NCBI GenBank assembly: GCA_016987375.1 | Contig: PJRA01000048.1 | Location: 1,238,662-1,268,348 of the forward strand | From: Brachionus koreanus | Taxonomy: Eukaryota; Rotifera; Eurotatoria; Ploima; Brachionidae | DNA: 29,687 nt | Direction: 5' to 3' | Part shown: piece after piece, positions 8,930 to 19,208 of the stretch | Position numbering within the stretch: the stretch's first letter is position 1 | Layout: every line of letters starts with the position of its first letter | The notes under the pieces: generated by a model | Seen by the model: only the letters and a program-made list of their open reading frames with translations | The model's database searches: none | What the model was told of the DNA's origin: nothing | Translations under genes and position numbers: made by a program

Positions 8930-11900
8930 ATGGATGAAAGCGAGAAGCGTAGAGCAGAGCAAGCAGCTCAAGTTCGCAGTGCGCCAGCTCATTTGACCAA
9001 GAAGCTAAACAAGATACTCGAGGGTCGAATAGAGAGCGATAAAGAGCTACTGGAGGCTATGAAAACCTTGTCTGGCTTTGTCAAGGAAAATAGCATTCGA
9101 AGCCGCAAAAATCTGAGAAGTGAAATCGAAAAAAGGAGTCTCAATTTGAACGAGGAATTTCTCGACACGTTCAGAAATGTCAAAGAGGTTTTTTTCAATT
9201 CTAGCAATTAAAGAATTTTTTTTTAAATTAAAATTAAAATTTAAAGCAATTGGATGACATATCGGATATAATCGGTTCAATGTCCGATTGTAGTGATAAT
9301 ATGCTATCAAGGCTTAATCAAGTTAAACTGCAGACTAATGAACTTATCTCAAAAACAAATCAATTACAAAATCAAAAGTTTAATCAATTATTTTTTTTTT
9401 TATTAATAAAAGTTTAATTTTTTTTTGTTAGAAAAAATGTTGAGACAAAACTTAAATTGGCTGAGAAATTTATTCAAAAATTTCAATTAGACGTAGATGA
9501 AGCTAATTATTTAGTTCCAAAAAAAGATGGAAGTCTTCATCAAGTAATTTTTTTTTCCATGATTTTAAACAACAACATCAGCAAAAATTATCTAAAAAAT
9601 ATAGGAATTTTTTCGAGCTCTCGATAAAGTACGAAATATACACGAAAATTGTAAAATTTTGCTCAGAACAAACCAACAAACTGCTGGGTATAGAAGACAT
9701 TTTATCATGAAATAAAAGTGTGTTTACTTGTTTGCTTTAGGTTGGAAATAATGGAACAAATGGCTATCAATCAAGAGACAGCCTATGAGCGTTTGTATCG
9801 ATGGATGCAGAGTATTATGAGAAAAAAAATTTATGTTTTAAAAATAAAAAAAATTTAATTTTTAGATGAATGCAGACTTTTATGCAACGATACAGTTGAA
9901 ATAAATGATTTTATGAGTACTGCTTTTTTTACTTTAACTCAAAGACCAATACTTTACAAGTAATTGATTAATTTTTCTATTTTTTTTAAAGTATTAATAA
10001 AATATTACAGATATATTTTGGATGAGTATTGCAATTCGAGACGAAATGCAATTGTTAAATTGTTTATAGATGCGCTGACTAAAGGTGGACCTAGTGGCAC
10101 TCCTCGGCCCATTGAACTTAACTCTCATGATCCCATCAGGTACTTGGGTGACATGTTGGCATGGATTCATCAATCTACAGCATCTGAAAATGAATTTCTT
10201 AGATCCTTGTTCAGAAAATTTAAGGATAATTCGGGTAAAATTATTAGGTGCTGGTTAAAATTATGATTAAGTTTATCACAAGATTTGGAATCAACAATAA
10301 AGACAAGTCTGGGCACCATACTTGATGGAGTGTGTCGTGCTCTTAGAGTAAAAATAGTCTAGAAAAATTTATTACGAAATTTTTTATTGTTTTTTTTTTT
10401 AAGGTCAGAATTGAACAAGTACTTGTGTCTCAACATGACACTACTTTATACAAAATATCAAATTTAATAAAATTTTACGATTTTACAATAAGGTAAATTA
10501 AATCTAAACAAATTTTTGGGGTCTTGGATTTTAGTTGAAAAATTTTTTTTTAAATTTTTTTTTCATCAATCTAGAAAATTATCAAGCTAATAGGGTTGGT
10601 CAAAAAATTTTGCGTATTTTTTGAGCAGTTTTTAATTTATCATTAAAAAAAATCTTCAAATATAAATCATTTTGTTCTATAGGCTTTTGGAACAAAAAAG
10701 CTCACGACACCTCTCTTCTTCAATTTGGTCTTGGCTAAGAAAATGGAGTTCTCTAGGAAAATGAGCCATTGAGCGAAAAAGATGATAATAAGAAGGAGAA
10801 AATCTGGGCTTCATGTTAGATGAGGAAAAAAATCGATCACTTCCAGCTGTTCTATTTTTGCCATTGTTTTACTTAATGTTTGAGGCCAAATGTTTTCTTC
10901 ATAAGAAAGACAAGGAAGGATATTTTTCTTGAAGTGAAGCATACATTAGTTCTAATTGTTCTGAATAAAGTTCTGTATTTATAAAAGTATATTACTCCTT
11001 GGAAATCCCCCCCTAACACAAAACATCACCTGCTTGTCAAAGCGTCATCTTTTCACGACTAGCTGAGCTGATTTAGACGGGTCAAACCATTGATCTCTGT
11101 TATCATAATTTCGAAAATATATATACTTCTCATCACAAGTAATGATCCGTCTCAAAAACCGTACATCTAAAGGATTTTTTCAAGTAGTTTCTCACAAATT
11201 TCGGTGTGTCTTTAAATATCTTTTTTCAATAATGATGTAAGAGAATCAAGATTTCAAAATTTTCATTTAAACTCTTAATTTTATGAAATTTTTTATTAAT
11301 TGAATTAAATAAACAAAGAGTTTGACACATTATTTTGAAGAGTGTTCAATTCTCTTTATATTAACATATAATATGACTCTAATTTTCAGAATATTTTTTT
11401 AAAAAGTGTAAAATTTAATGACCCAACAAAATATTTAAAAAAAAAATTCAGATTTTGATTTTTTTGTTTTATTGATATGGACAAAATATATTTCCACAGT
11501 TTCAATTTTAATCAGCGCAAAAAAAAAACATTGCATCTCTCTTAAAAAACTTTAATTATATTACAAATTGACTAGACTAAAGATTTTTAAGGTTCACTTA
11601 AGCCGTTTTAAGTCGCTTGATGCACATTAAGTTGAGGAAGTAGAACTTGAACAATCTTTTACTTTTTTGCTAGAATTTTTTTGAACTTTATCATCAATCA
11701 AAGCGAATTAGAATCAAACTAAAACGTACAGGAAGTAATTACTGAATTGCCAAAATTTAAATCATGCTATTTAATATACCAAAATTTTCTTAATAAAGCA
11801 ACTATGAATGTTGCACCATGTTGCATTTACAGAAATTTCTTTTGAACTATAAAATTTTTTTTGTTCTGTTCTACTGAACTAAATTTAACAAAACTTTAAA

Positions 11901-14332
11901 CTCTTTTTTTTAGATTTGTTTTAGAAATTGAATCTTTTCTTTAATTAATTTAATAGTGCTACGCTATCAAAGGTATATTTTTAATGATTTAGAGTTAAGC
12001 AAAGAATTCATGTGAAATATTAGTTGGTCAATATAAATGAAATGGTTAATAGATATTTCTATTGTACTTTTGAAGAAACCAATCACTTAATTAAAATAAA
12101 CTTAATAATTTCATTAATTCTAACTATGCTTGATTGTTCTGACTTCGTAATGTACTTTGCTAGCGTTTTTTACAATAAATATTTCTCTTGTTCTTAGACA
12201 AATCTACTAGAGAAAATTTTAAATTTTTTAAATGTTTTTGTACCTTTGCATGAGAGGTTTGAATCAACTAAATTGATAATATTGTACAAGACACTAAAAT
12301 TTATTATTAAATAAAAATATTTTTTATTGTTAAAATGATGATTTAGACAAAAAATAAATGAATCATGTGAGTTAGTACAAACATTGTCTGATATATATCA
12401 ACTGAGTTATAAAATGTTTTTGAATTCTTTGAATATACATGCGACTCGGCTATTGGAAAAAGTTTATTTAACAAGTTAAAATTAAAATTTTTGCTAGAAA
12501 AATTTTTTATTATAGGTAGAACCACCAAATTTTGAGCTGCTTCCTAGCGATGAATTTCGTCAAACTTTGTCTCTAATAAAAGAAATATTTGATTCTTATT
12601 CGAATTCAGTGGTGACTGTAAACACAAAAAAAGACGATTACATTCAAGTAAATAGTGTTTATTTTTTTTTATTTAATGAATTTAAATGGTAAAAAATTAA
12701 AAAAAAAAAGATTTTGGATTGTGTAGTTGAGCCAATGGTTCAGATGGCTTCACTGTCGGCTATTAATCTTCCTGCAATTGACATGGCTGTTTATATGATT
12801 AATTGCATTTATTCAATACACTCAATGCTCTCCTTATACGAGTATACTGATCCTAAACTTGAGAAGTTAGAAGCCCAAGTAAATTTTTTCGATAAATTTT
12901 TAATAATTTTTACAATTTCATCAAAGCCAGAATGCATTAAGAATTTAGCATTTTGAAATTTTTAAAAATAAAATTCATAGTTATTGCAGAAATTAAATTA
13001 AGGTGATATATATTTTGCATCAAGTGATACAATTTATAAAAGAAATTTTATACCTTTAGAAAAAATGAAAATCAACAAGTTTATATTTTCAAATATTTTT
13101 TAAAAATTTCTTAATTTTAGCTAAGTTTACTTTTCATTTTTGTTTTTTAATAATTTTTTAAATTTTTTTCAACTAAAATTCACAATGCTAAATTTTGTTA
13201 TATGATATGGTTGATATTATTCGATTTATTTAACTTTTCCTATAAAAAATTGAGAAAGTAAATCTACTTGACTTGATTGCAATTGAAAGCTTATAAATTG
13301 AAATTCGTTAAAATCAAAACTTTCATTTTAATTATAATAGATTATTTAGCTAAAATTTAAAAGATCCATCAAAATACCCTGAATATTTATTCTTTTTAGG
13401 GCCTGAACAGGGCCAATGATTTCTCCTAATGTGTTGAAAGTCATATTTTTGATTAGACCCACACTTTAATATCAAGTTATGTAAAGTAATACACAAGATA
13501 TCTTTCATTTTTAATTTGGAATTTGGACTTTATATTTTATTTTATTAAATTTTTTATTTTATTGACTTATTTTAATAAAAAAAAAAGCTAAATTTTAGTC
13601 CAAAATTTTTCAATTCACTTATAAAAAAATTAACATTTTTCAGACTCATAATATTTATTTTATTAAAAAAATTATTTTTAGATTTAATTAGTTTTAGTAA
13701 ACTATTTTTTTAAGATTGATGCTCATTTAGACACATTGAGTAATGAACAAGGCTATTTTATCTTGTCAAAAACCGATCTGCTAGATGCCTACAAAATAAT
13801 TCAAGGACATGATAAAAAAGCACGTGGTCCATTAGTGAATGTTCTTGGCATGGACAGTAATACACTCAAGTCTTCAATGGTAAGCTAGCAATTTTAAATC
13901 ATTTAGAAAATTTAAAATCAATGTAGTAATAATCTTAAAATTTGATATAGTTTGAAGGAATAATAAATTTTTTTTTTGATTTAAAAATAGAAATCGGCTC
14001 TAAATATGAAAAGATCTTCCATTTCAATTTTAAGAATATCACTTATTTTCTTATAAGATGAAAATTAAATTAAATATTTCTAAATTTTTCCTCACATTTT
14101 CTAGAACAAATTCGATGTCTACCTATCTGCACCTGATAACCTGATTGTGCCTCAATTCAATTTGCTTTTGAGTTCTAATATTAGAACTAAATTAAAACAA
14201 AAAAGTATTAGACTAGTTTGCGATGCTTACAGATTAATTTATGATGCAATCACAGATCCAGAAAATGGCTACTCAAATAGTGCAAGCATTATGGCACGCA
14301 GTCCAGATCAAATTCTAGAATTACTTTTATAA
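8930..14332 (+). CDS. COG6: Conserved oligomeric Golgi complex subunit 6
   Basis: COG6 is a lobe B subunit of the COG tethering complex, which works in retrograde transport within the Golgi. Exons: 8930-9187, 9247-9377, 9432-9543, 9605-9687, 9741-9811, 9866-9959, 10011-10234, 10283-10347, 10404-10492, 12347-12461, 12516-12647, 12711-12878, 13715-13879, 14105-14332. Phases agree across all 14 exons and give about 644 aa, close to the usual 650-660. Diagnostic stretches are [125 protein letters not shown] and [17 protein letters not shown]. Most introns are about 50-60 nt. Three are long: 10493-12346 (holding a fossil mariner), 12879-13714 and 13880-14104. No break was found, so the gene should be functional. 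Confidence 0.95.
10594..11215 (-). mobile_element. Fossil mariner element inside COG6 intron 9
   Basis: The minus strand gives mariner transposase pieces in order: [29 protein letters not shown] (about 11155-11090, with the first catalytic Asp), then after stops and frame changes [12 protein letters not shown] (about 10800-10765, the region of the third Asp, here apparently Tyr) and [12 protein letters not shown]. The low-coordinate end has GGGTTGGTCAAAAAATTTTG (10593-10612), followed by CGTATTTTTTGAGCAG, which resembles a mariner terminal inverted repeat, next to a TA. The other end is not clear; I place it near 11215. The segment 10594-10750 is a reverse-oriented relative of 6860-7083. It lies antisense to COG6 and accounts for much of that 1.85-kb intron. 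Confidence 0.75.
12879..13714 (+). other. Long COG6 intron, no further feature seen
   Basis: This 836-nt GT-AG intron is far longer than most others in the gene. I found no exon, transposase remnant or clear repeat in it. It may hold a repeat too decayed to see by eye. Confidence 0.6.
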
Positions 14333-14493
14333 TAAACTAAATTAATTTTTTTTGTTAAATTGCGTAATCGATCATTTTTAAATAAAATAAATTTTATGCT
14401 AAAATTAAAGTTACCATAACAACTTGGTAAATTTTTTTTCATTAAATCACTTTTTTATACCTATAATGAAACATTTTTTCTAAAATCTTTAAA

Positions 14494-15075
14494 ATGTCGT
14501 GTTGCTGTCATCGACCAAAGTATACAGTTTGCATAGAACCCAAGTATGTGGACACATGCAATTGTTGTTTAAATGAAGAACTTACTCTAGCAAAGCTTAA
14601 AAACACTAACTATGAGCTGAAAAATTTAATTAATCGCTTGGATCAGCTTTCGGCTGGTTTCGAGGAGCCCAAAATACCTAAATATTGCAGATGCTACCAC
14701 TGGTATGACGAATGCAATCTTTGCCAAAGTCGCAGACAAAAAAATAACACTCATTTCTATCAGTATAATGTAACTATTTGTAAAGATTGTGAGCGTATGC
14801 TTGAAATAAGCTCAGAACTTGAAGCTAGAGAAGAATACAAAAAAGATTCCAATATCTACCCATTGGAAAAATATGAATCAGGTAAAAAATTTTATTGTGA
14901 CAAGTGTGATAGATGTGTTGAGGAAAAGAGAAGACGTAGAAGATCTCGATCAAGATCAAGGGGTTCATTTTCAAGCCGGGTAGTTACTCCAGAACCACGA
15001 CCTTTATGGAATGGAGGTCCTTGGGTGTCCTATTATCCAATGACCAATTTAAAATTAGCTGATATGAAAAATTAG
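14494..15075 (+). CDS. Cys-rich protein with Arg/Ser tail, unknown function
   Basis: A single-exon 193-aa ORF with ATG at 14494, starting 160 bp after the COG6 stop on the same strand. I do not recognise the family. It begins MSCCCHRPKY without a signal peptide, then has CNCC (about 22-25), a Leu/Asn-rich possible helix (about 30-53), CRCYHWYDECNLCQ (about 65-78), CKDC (about 96-99) and CDKCDRC (about 134-140). The paired Cys spacing suggests metal binding. A basic run follows (EKRRRRRSRSRSRG, about 144-157), looking like a nuclear signal or RS stretch, and the end is Pro/Trp-rich. A cytoplasmic or nuclear zinc-binding protein is an inference. Cys-rich sperm-tail or cuticle proteins are alternatives. 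The reading frame is intact and shows codon-like composition, so I believe it is a gene. Confidence 0.7.
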   Translation: MSCCCHRPKYTVCIEPKYVDTCNCCLNEELTLAKLKNTNYELKNLINRLDQLSAGFEEPKIPKYCRCYHWYDECNLCQSRRQKNNTHFYQYNVTICKDCERMLEISSELEAREEYKKDSNIYPLEKYESGKKFYCDKCDRCVEEKRRRRRSRSRSRGSFSSRVVTPEPRPLWNGGPWVSYYPMTNLKLADMKN

Positions 15076-15171
15076 ATAAAATAGCTTTAATTTTATAAAA
15101 AAATTATTTATTAAAACAATTTTTTTTTAATCGCTTTTTAATAAAAAAATTATTAACATAATCAAAACTGT

Positions 15172-16029
15172 CTATTGTACAATTATTAAACTACCTATTA
15201 TTTTTACATTTGCAGAATTAAATTTTAAGGCTTTATTTTTTATTAAATTGATCGAAGTATAAAATTTAGTAGATTCAAAAACATCTAACATATCTTGAAA
15301 ACAATCATTGTTTACTCTGAAGCCAAAATCTAGCTCGTCATCTTGATCATGTATTGAAAATCGAATAAATCGATTCACAGACCAAATGGTACTATTCAGC
15401 CAATTTGTTTGTCCGAGAGTACGCGGATAGAGCATTATTTTAGACAATTTTTCATCAAAATTGACTTTTTCTATTCCAAAATAGAGGAAGCTCTTATTTG
15501 ATTGTTCCAGTTTATAGACACAAGAACATTCGGCAATTTTGTTTGGACTTTTTATTTAAAAATTAAGAAAAAACTTTTTAAAAATAAATTAAAAAATCTT
15601 ACCCAGAACATGTTAATTTTTTTTCAGCTATGGAATAATTACAATTGATGCGCGTGCTCAATGAATAGGGATCAATTATGCTATAGATTTCAGAATCTCT
15701 CTTTTTTCTATAATCATATGAATAAAGATTAAATTGCTCATAGAACCGTGAAGAAACTGCATCATTATCATCATCTTGAGCTTGATTAAAAATTAAGTTT
15801 AATTGAATTTTTTTATGATAGATTAAATACTTATGGTTTTGATTTGAATGTCGCGCTGTGTCTTGTCTAAATTGCCATGATATGGAAAAATTCTAAGTGC
15901 TAAAATTGACGAATTTAGAAAATAAAATAAAAGTTTTTTTTTTCAAAGCTTGAACTTACGCTCACACTTTGCTATTTTAAACAAACATAGCGAATAGAGA
16001 ATCAAAAATCTCAACCACCAATTTTCCAT
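15172..16029 (-). CDS. Secreted four-Cys family member A (intron-containing, tail-less)
   Basis: Exons (minus): 16029-15960, 15899-15831, 15780-15603, 15547-15172, giving about 230 aa. A signal peptide (MENWWLRFLILYSLCLF...) is followed by an insert not found in relatives, rich in Asp/Tyr/Arg (DDDNDAVSS, YSYDYRKKR). From INCNYSIAEKKLTCSG onward it aligns with genes B-G: ECSC, FLYFGIEKV, IMLYPR, GFRVNNDCFQDM and a last strand VKIIGSLIIVQ where it stops. It lacks the K-[KR]-W site and aromatic tail. The last intron is phase 2 in the Gly codon after the second conserved Cys, as in gene E. It is transcribed divergently from gene B. Function is unknown; it should be secreted and disulfide-bonded. 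It is one of the two most divergent members. Confidence 0.75.
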
Positions 16030-16139
16030 TTTTTTTTGAATTTTTTGAATAATTTCTTTTGAAAAAAAAAGTAATCACTTATATATATATATATGAAGTC
16101 TCATCATGATTAATTTTTAGTTAATTCATTGTTGATAAA
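16030..16139. promoter_or_regulatory. Bidirectional promoter of genes A and B
   Basis: The 110 bp between the divergent ATGs of A (16029) and B (16140) contain an uninterrupted alternating AT run at about 16080-16094. It can serve as a TATA box on both strands, about 50-65 bp from each start codon. There is no room for separate promoters. Confidence 0.55.
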
Positions 16140-16763
16140 ATGTTCAAGCTTTTTTCTTGTATATTGCTTGTGTTTTTTGTGGCAAATAAAGCCAATGAAA
16201 TAAATTGGTATGCAATTCCATCTTCATTCAACAGCACTCAATGCATTTTTAGGCCACAGGCAAATGATTTAACCTGTCGTCGAGCCTCAAGCACAGTTTC
16301 TTGTGCAGCTATGTTCGACAACTCATTTATTTTATCATCTGGTTTCGATGTTTTTGGCATATCAAAAGAGCAAAACAAAAACAATAAAATGAAATTCGCC
16401 AAATTCAGACTTTATCCAAGAAAATTGGAAAATCAAAGTTATTATGATTTTAATTTCACTCTACACACTCAAAGCAAAGAGCTTTATTTGTATCATAAAA
16501 CTCCAATCGAAGAATCTTCAGGTATTTAAGTTGTTGATTTGTTTTGTTGGTTTAAATTAGCTAATGTATTCGAGGAAACAAACGATGAACGGTTCATAAT
16601 TACTCAAGAAAATACAATTGATAGATTATTTGGTGAGGTACTGATAGCGCGGAAGCCGGCACAGAAAAAATGGATTGGCTGGGGAGTCGGATGGACTTCG
16701 GGATGGGGATGGGGGCTGAATGGTTGGGGTTTGCCGTTGTGGGGTCTTCCATGGATAGCTTAA
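16140..16763 (+). pseudogene. Secreted four-Cys family member B, in-frame stop or 39-nt intron
   Basis: From ATG 16140 a signal peptide (MFKLFSCILLVFFVANKA) leads into NSTQCIF, DLTC, VSCAAM, GFDVFGIS and RLYPR, as in genes C and D. At codon 130 a TAA (16527-16529) interrupts the frame. The same frame then continues, with family residues (FCWFKLANVF), to a proper end at 16763, including FGEVLIARKPAQKKW and a Gly/Trp-rich tail. Reading through, the length (206 residues) fits the family. Alternatively 16522-16560 reads gtattt...aattag; removing these 39 nt keeps the frame and deletes the stop, but also deletes the fourth conserved Cys. So it is either a recent pseudogene by one nonsense change or a gene using a very short new intron. 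No other break is seen. Confidence 0.75.
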
Positions 16764-16917
16764 ACTCGTTCAGAATTATTTGATTACAAAAACTATGACT
16801 CGAGCCAAAAATTACATTGTTTTGATTAAGAATCGATGCACTTAAATTAGAATTTAGGGTCTATACAATTTTTTTAAAAGCACGCATTTTAAATATTTTC
16901 TTTTGAAGCCTTTTTTG

Positions 16918-16925
16918 TATAAATA
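16918..16925 (+). promoter_or_regulatory. TATA box of gene C
   Basis: TATAAATA lies 50 bp before the ATG at 16968, a spacing that allows a short 5' UTR. An AAAGCACGCA motif (16877-16886) lies just upstream and recurs before gene D. Confidence 0.55.
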
Positions 16926-16967
16926 GAAGAATTAATTCAACAAAAACAATTTATTAAATAGCTAGAA

Positions 16968-17576
16968 ATGATTCGATCAGTCAAAGTAGTGATTTTAGTT
17001 GTATTTTTAGCCAAAACAATAGCTGTAGATGAATCTGAATGGGATTTAGTGCAGCCGGCCGTAAATAGTACACAATGTATTTACAAAAGTAAAAGTCAAA
17101 TGCTTATTTGTAGAGGCTCAATTGGATTTGTTGAATGTTCAGCGATAAGTTCTTTACCAATCGGTTTTGATGTGTTTGGCCTAAGCAACCAAAAAGATGA
17201 GAATATTTCAATAGAAACACAAAAATTTGCTTTGTATCCGAGAGTTTTAAATGAAACAGTGTACCAAGAAAAATTAGATGGCGAAAAAAATGTGTCCATT
17301 AGCCATTTGCAGTGGGATGATGTGGGTCTAAGGATACCGAATGAAAAATGCTGGGCTAGATTGGTCGAATTATTCAATGCTACCAGAGAAAAGCATCAGG
17401 CTCAAGTCGAACAATCAGAAAGTAGAGTTTCTTTGTTTGGAGAAATTCTAGTCATTGGTAGACACGCAAACAAGAGATGGATGGGCTTATGGCGCTGGAG
17501 TTTGGCTTTGAGATTCGGACTTGGCTTTGGCTGGGGATTTGGTTGGGGCATTCCGCCATTTGCTTTTCTTGTATGA
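16968..17576 (+). CDS. Secreted four-Cys family member C (Trp/Gly-tailed)
   Basis: An intronless 202-aa ORF. The signal peptide (about 1-19) is followed by SEWDLVQPAV, an N-glycosylation sequon next to the first Cys (NSTQC), the second Cys in LICRG, the third in VECSA, then GFDVFGLS, ALYPR, NET, GLRIPNEKCWARLVELF (fourth Cys) and LFGEILVIGR. After HANKRW comes a tail of Leu/Phe/Gly/Trp (FGLGFGWGFGWG). Four Cys would form two disulfides. The dibasic KR before Trp could be a proprotein convertase site that releases the tail. I do not recognise the family; structural, adhesive, eggshell or defence roles are all possible. It faces gene D tail to tail and is most similar to B and D. Confidence 0.85.
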   Translation: MIRSVKVVILVVFLAKTIAVDESEWDLVQPAVNSTQCIYKSKSQMLICRGSIGFVECSAISSLPIGFDVFGLSNQKDENISIETQKFALYPRVLNETVYQEKLDGEKNVSISHLQWDDVGLRIPNEKCWARLVELFNATREKHQAQVEQSESRVSLFGEILVIGRHANKRWMGLWRWSLALRFGLGFGWGFGWGIPPFAFLV

Positions 17577-17953
17577 AATTATTTTCTTTACAATTTTCAA
17601 ATTAATGCAGCGAATTAGTTAAAGTTTATTATCTTTTAATCAAAATTTAATTGTAATTTGAATTAAAAAATTTTTTTAATTAAATATTTAAAATTTTAAA
17701 ATATTTGAATAAATTTTTATAATTAAAATTTTTTTTTTTCTTAATTCAAAGGTTAAATAAAAGAAACGATATTCTAGGAATTGTAAAAAATGAAAAAAAA
17801 ATTTAAGTTAAATTTATATTTTTATTGTAATTAAATGCTAAAAAAATTACTTATAAAATACTTTAAATAAATATAAATTGAATTTTTTTTTAAAATTGAA
17901 AATTGAAAATTTGCGTAATTGACTGGTAATACTTGAATTGAATAAAAAATAAT
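17577..17953. other. AT-rich gap between convergent genes C and D
   Basis: This region holds the 3' UTRs of both genes. On the minus strand an AATAAA lies near 17820. The right part, from about 17745, is duplicated at 23107-23308. Confidence 0.6.
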
Positions 17954-18535
17954 TTAGCCGAGTAAAGGCCAGCCCCAGAATAGAGGGTGCAACAAAGGCC
18001 AGCCCAAAAGTCCAAGACCTAACCATCTTTTTTGAGCTTGTCTGTCAACGACTAAAACTTCACCAAATAGAGCAACATCGTCTTCTAATTGTTCAACATC
18101 GACGACTTGAGTTCCAACTGAAGCGTTGAATAATTCTACCAATCTAGCCCAGCATTTGACATCTGGAACTCTCAAACCAACTTCCATTGATTCCATGTGG
18201 CACAATGAGACATTTCGGGTAACGTTCTCAACTTCGACAACATGGTTTTGGTAAACAGTATCGTTCGATCCTCTTGGAAACAACAAAAATCTTTGTGATT
18301 CGACTGGAACTTGTTCAAGAGTTTCTCTGGCCAATCCGAAGATTTCGAAACCAACTGGCAAAGTGCTGACGGCTTCACATTCGATAACTTCAGCTGAGCC
18401 TCTACAGCCTAGCATTTTGTTTTCTGGTCTGTACATGCATTGAGTGCTATTGGCAACAACTGGAATTGAGTCCCAGTTAAGTTCCTGAGCTACAGCTAAT
18501 CCAACCAAAGCAATGAGTAAAGTGAATTTGAACAT
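17954..18535 (-). CDS. Secreted four-Cys family member D (Trp/Pro/Leu-tailed)
   Basis: An intronless 193-aa ORF on the minus strand, ATG at 18535. The signal peptide is MFKFTLLIALVGLAVA, then QELNWDSIPVV, NSTQCMY, LGCRG, VIECEA, GFEIFGLA, LLFPRG, NDT, an extra Cys in SLCHME, GLRVPDVKCWARLVELF and LFGEVLVVDR. After AQKRW the tail has a short internal repeat (GWPLL twice), produced by a direct DNA repeat AAAGGCCAGCCC on the plus strand. The base composition is richer in G/C than its surroundings, as expected for a well-expressed gene. Five Cys leave one unpaired if the usual two bridges form, so dimerisation is possible. Function is unknown. It is convergent with C and similar to it; a copy of its 3' end lies at 23107-23355. 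Confidence 0.85.
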   Translation of the reverse strand: MFKFTLLIALVGLAVAQELNWDSIPVVANSTQCMYRPENKMLGCRGSAEVIECEAVSTLPVGFEIFGLARETLEQVPVESQRFLLFPRGSNDTVYQNHVVEVENVTRNVSLCHMESMEVGLRVPDVKCWARLVELFNASVGTQVVDVEQLEDDVALFGEVLVVDRQAQKRWLGLGLLGWPLLHPLFWGWPLLG

Positions 18536-18618
18536 TTTCGGACTGATTTTTCTTGCTTGTTGTAATTATTCAACTGCTTCAAAATTAGAATGATTTTGAA
18601 TCGTCAGATTTTCTCCCG

Positions 18619-18626
18619 TTTATATA
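18619..18626 (-). promoter_or_regulatory. TATA box of gene D
   Basis: On the minus strand TATATAAA lies about 85-90 bp before the ATG at 18535. Further upstream, 18704-18713 reads AAAGCACGCA on the minus strand, the same 10-mer as before gene C. Confidence 0.5.
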
Positions 18627-18713
18627 TCCATTTTCTTAAGCCAAAATATCCAAATCTTGACAGCTTACAGAATGTGCTATTAGCTATTCTTTTAAATGAT
18701 AAGTGCGTGCTTT

Positions 18714-19168
18714 AATAAAATCTTAAGCGATTTTCATTTACGAACACAATCGAAGTCAAAGCTAGTCTAGCTAAAATAGCTTCATCATTTTTTTCTAGCT
18801 TTTTTTTCCAAACAATATAAGCTTAAGTTTGATCAAATTTCTTTTTTTTTTAAAATAATATTTTTAAATTTATTCTGTTTTTATTTTTCAAATAGAATTA
18901 AATATAAATTTTTAATATGAAAAATTTTTTAAGATAAAATTGAAAATACCTTTAAAATATTACTTTAAAAGACATACTTTGTAAATTAGATAAAAAAAAA
19001 AAGCAATGCTAACTTAACGGTCATTTTTTATGACATATTAAGAGTCTCCTAATCTAATCCTACTGACCTATGCATAAATTATACTTTTTTATCTATAATT
19101 AAAAAAGTTCACCTAATCTCACGTGTTTTTATAACCTAAATGAACTTGATTAACTCAAGGAATTAAGG
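18714..19168. other. Gap between divergent genes D and E
   Basis: This stretch is AT-rich with no exon. It contains AATATAAGCTTAAGTTTGAT near 18814, one of several AAGCTTAA sequences found upstream of family genes. The rest is plain A/T runs. Confidence 0.4.
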
Positions 19169-19176
19169 TATAAATT
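19169..19176 (+). promoter_or_regulatory. TATA box of gene E
   Basis: TATAAATT lies 40 bp before the ATG at 19209. It is weak on its own but consistent with the other family genes. Confidence 0.4.
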
Positions 19177-19208
19177 AAATTAGTTCAATTGATTTAAAAA
19201 TTTAAATC

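Noticed and set aside
9047..9310. Minus-strand ORF opposite COG6 exons 1-2.
   Set aside because: It crosses a clear COG6 intron and has no recognisable domain.
12255..12270. GGTTTGAATC, similar to a tRNA T-loop.
   Set aside because: No cloverleaf arms or matching acceptor stem can be formed around it. No tRNA was found in the window.
11920..12290. Possible extra COG6 exons ([18 protein letters not shown]) inside the long intron.
   Set aside because: The exons at 10404-10492 and 12347-12461 join directly in frame and align with the family without a gap, so no exon is needed between.
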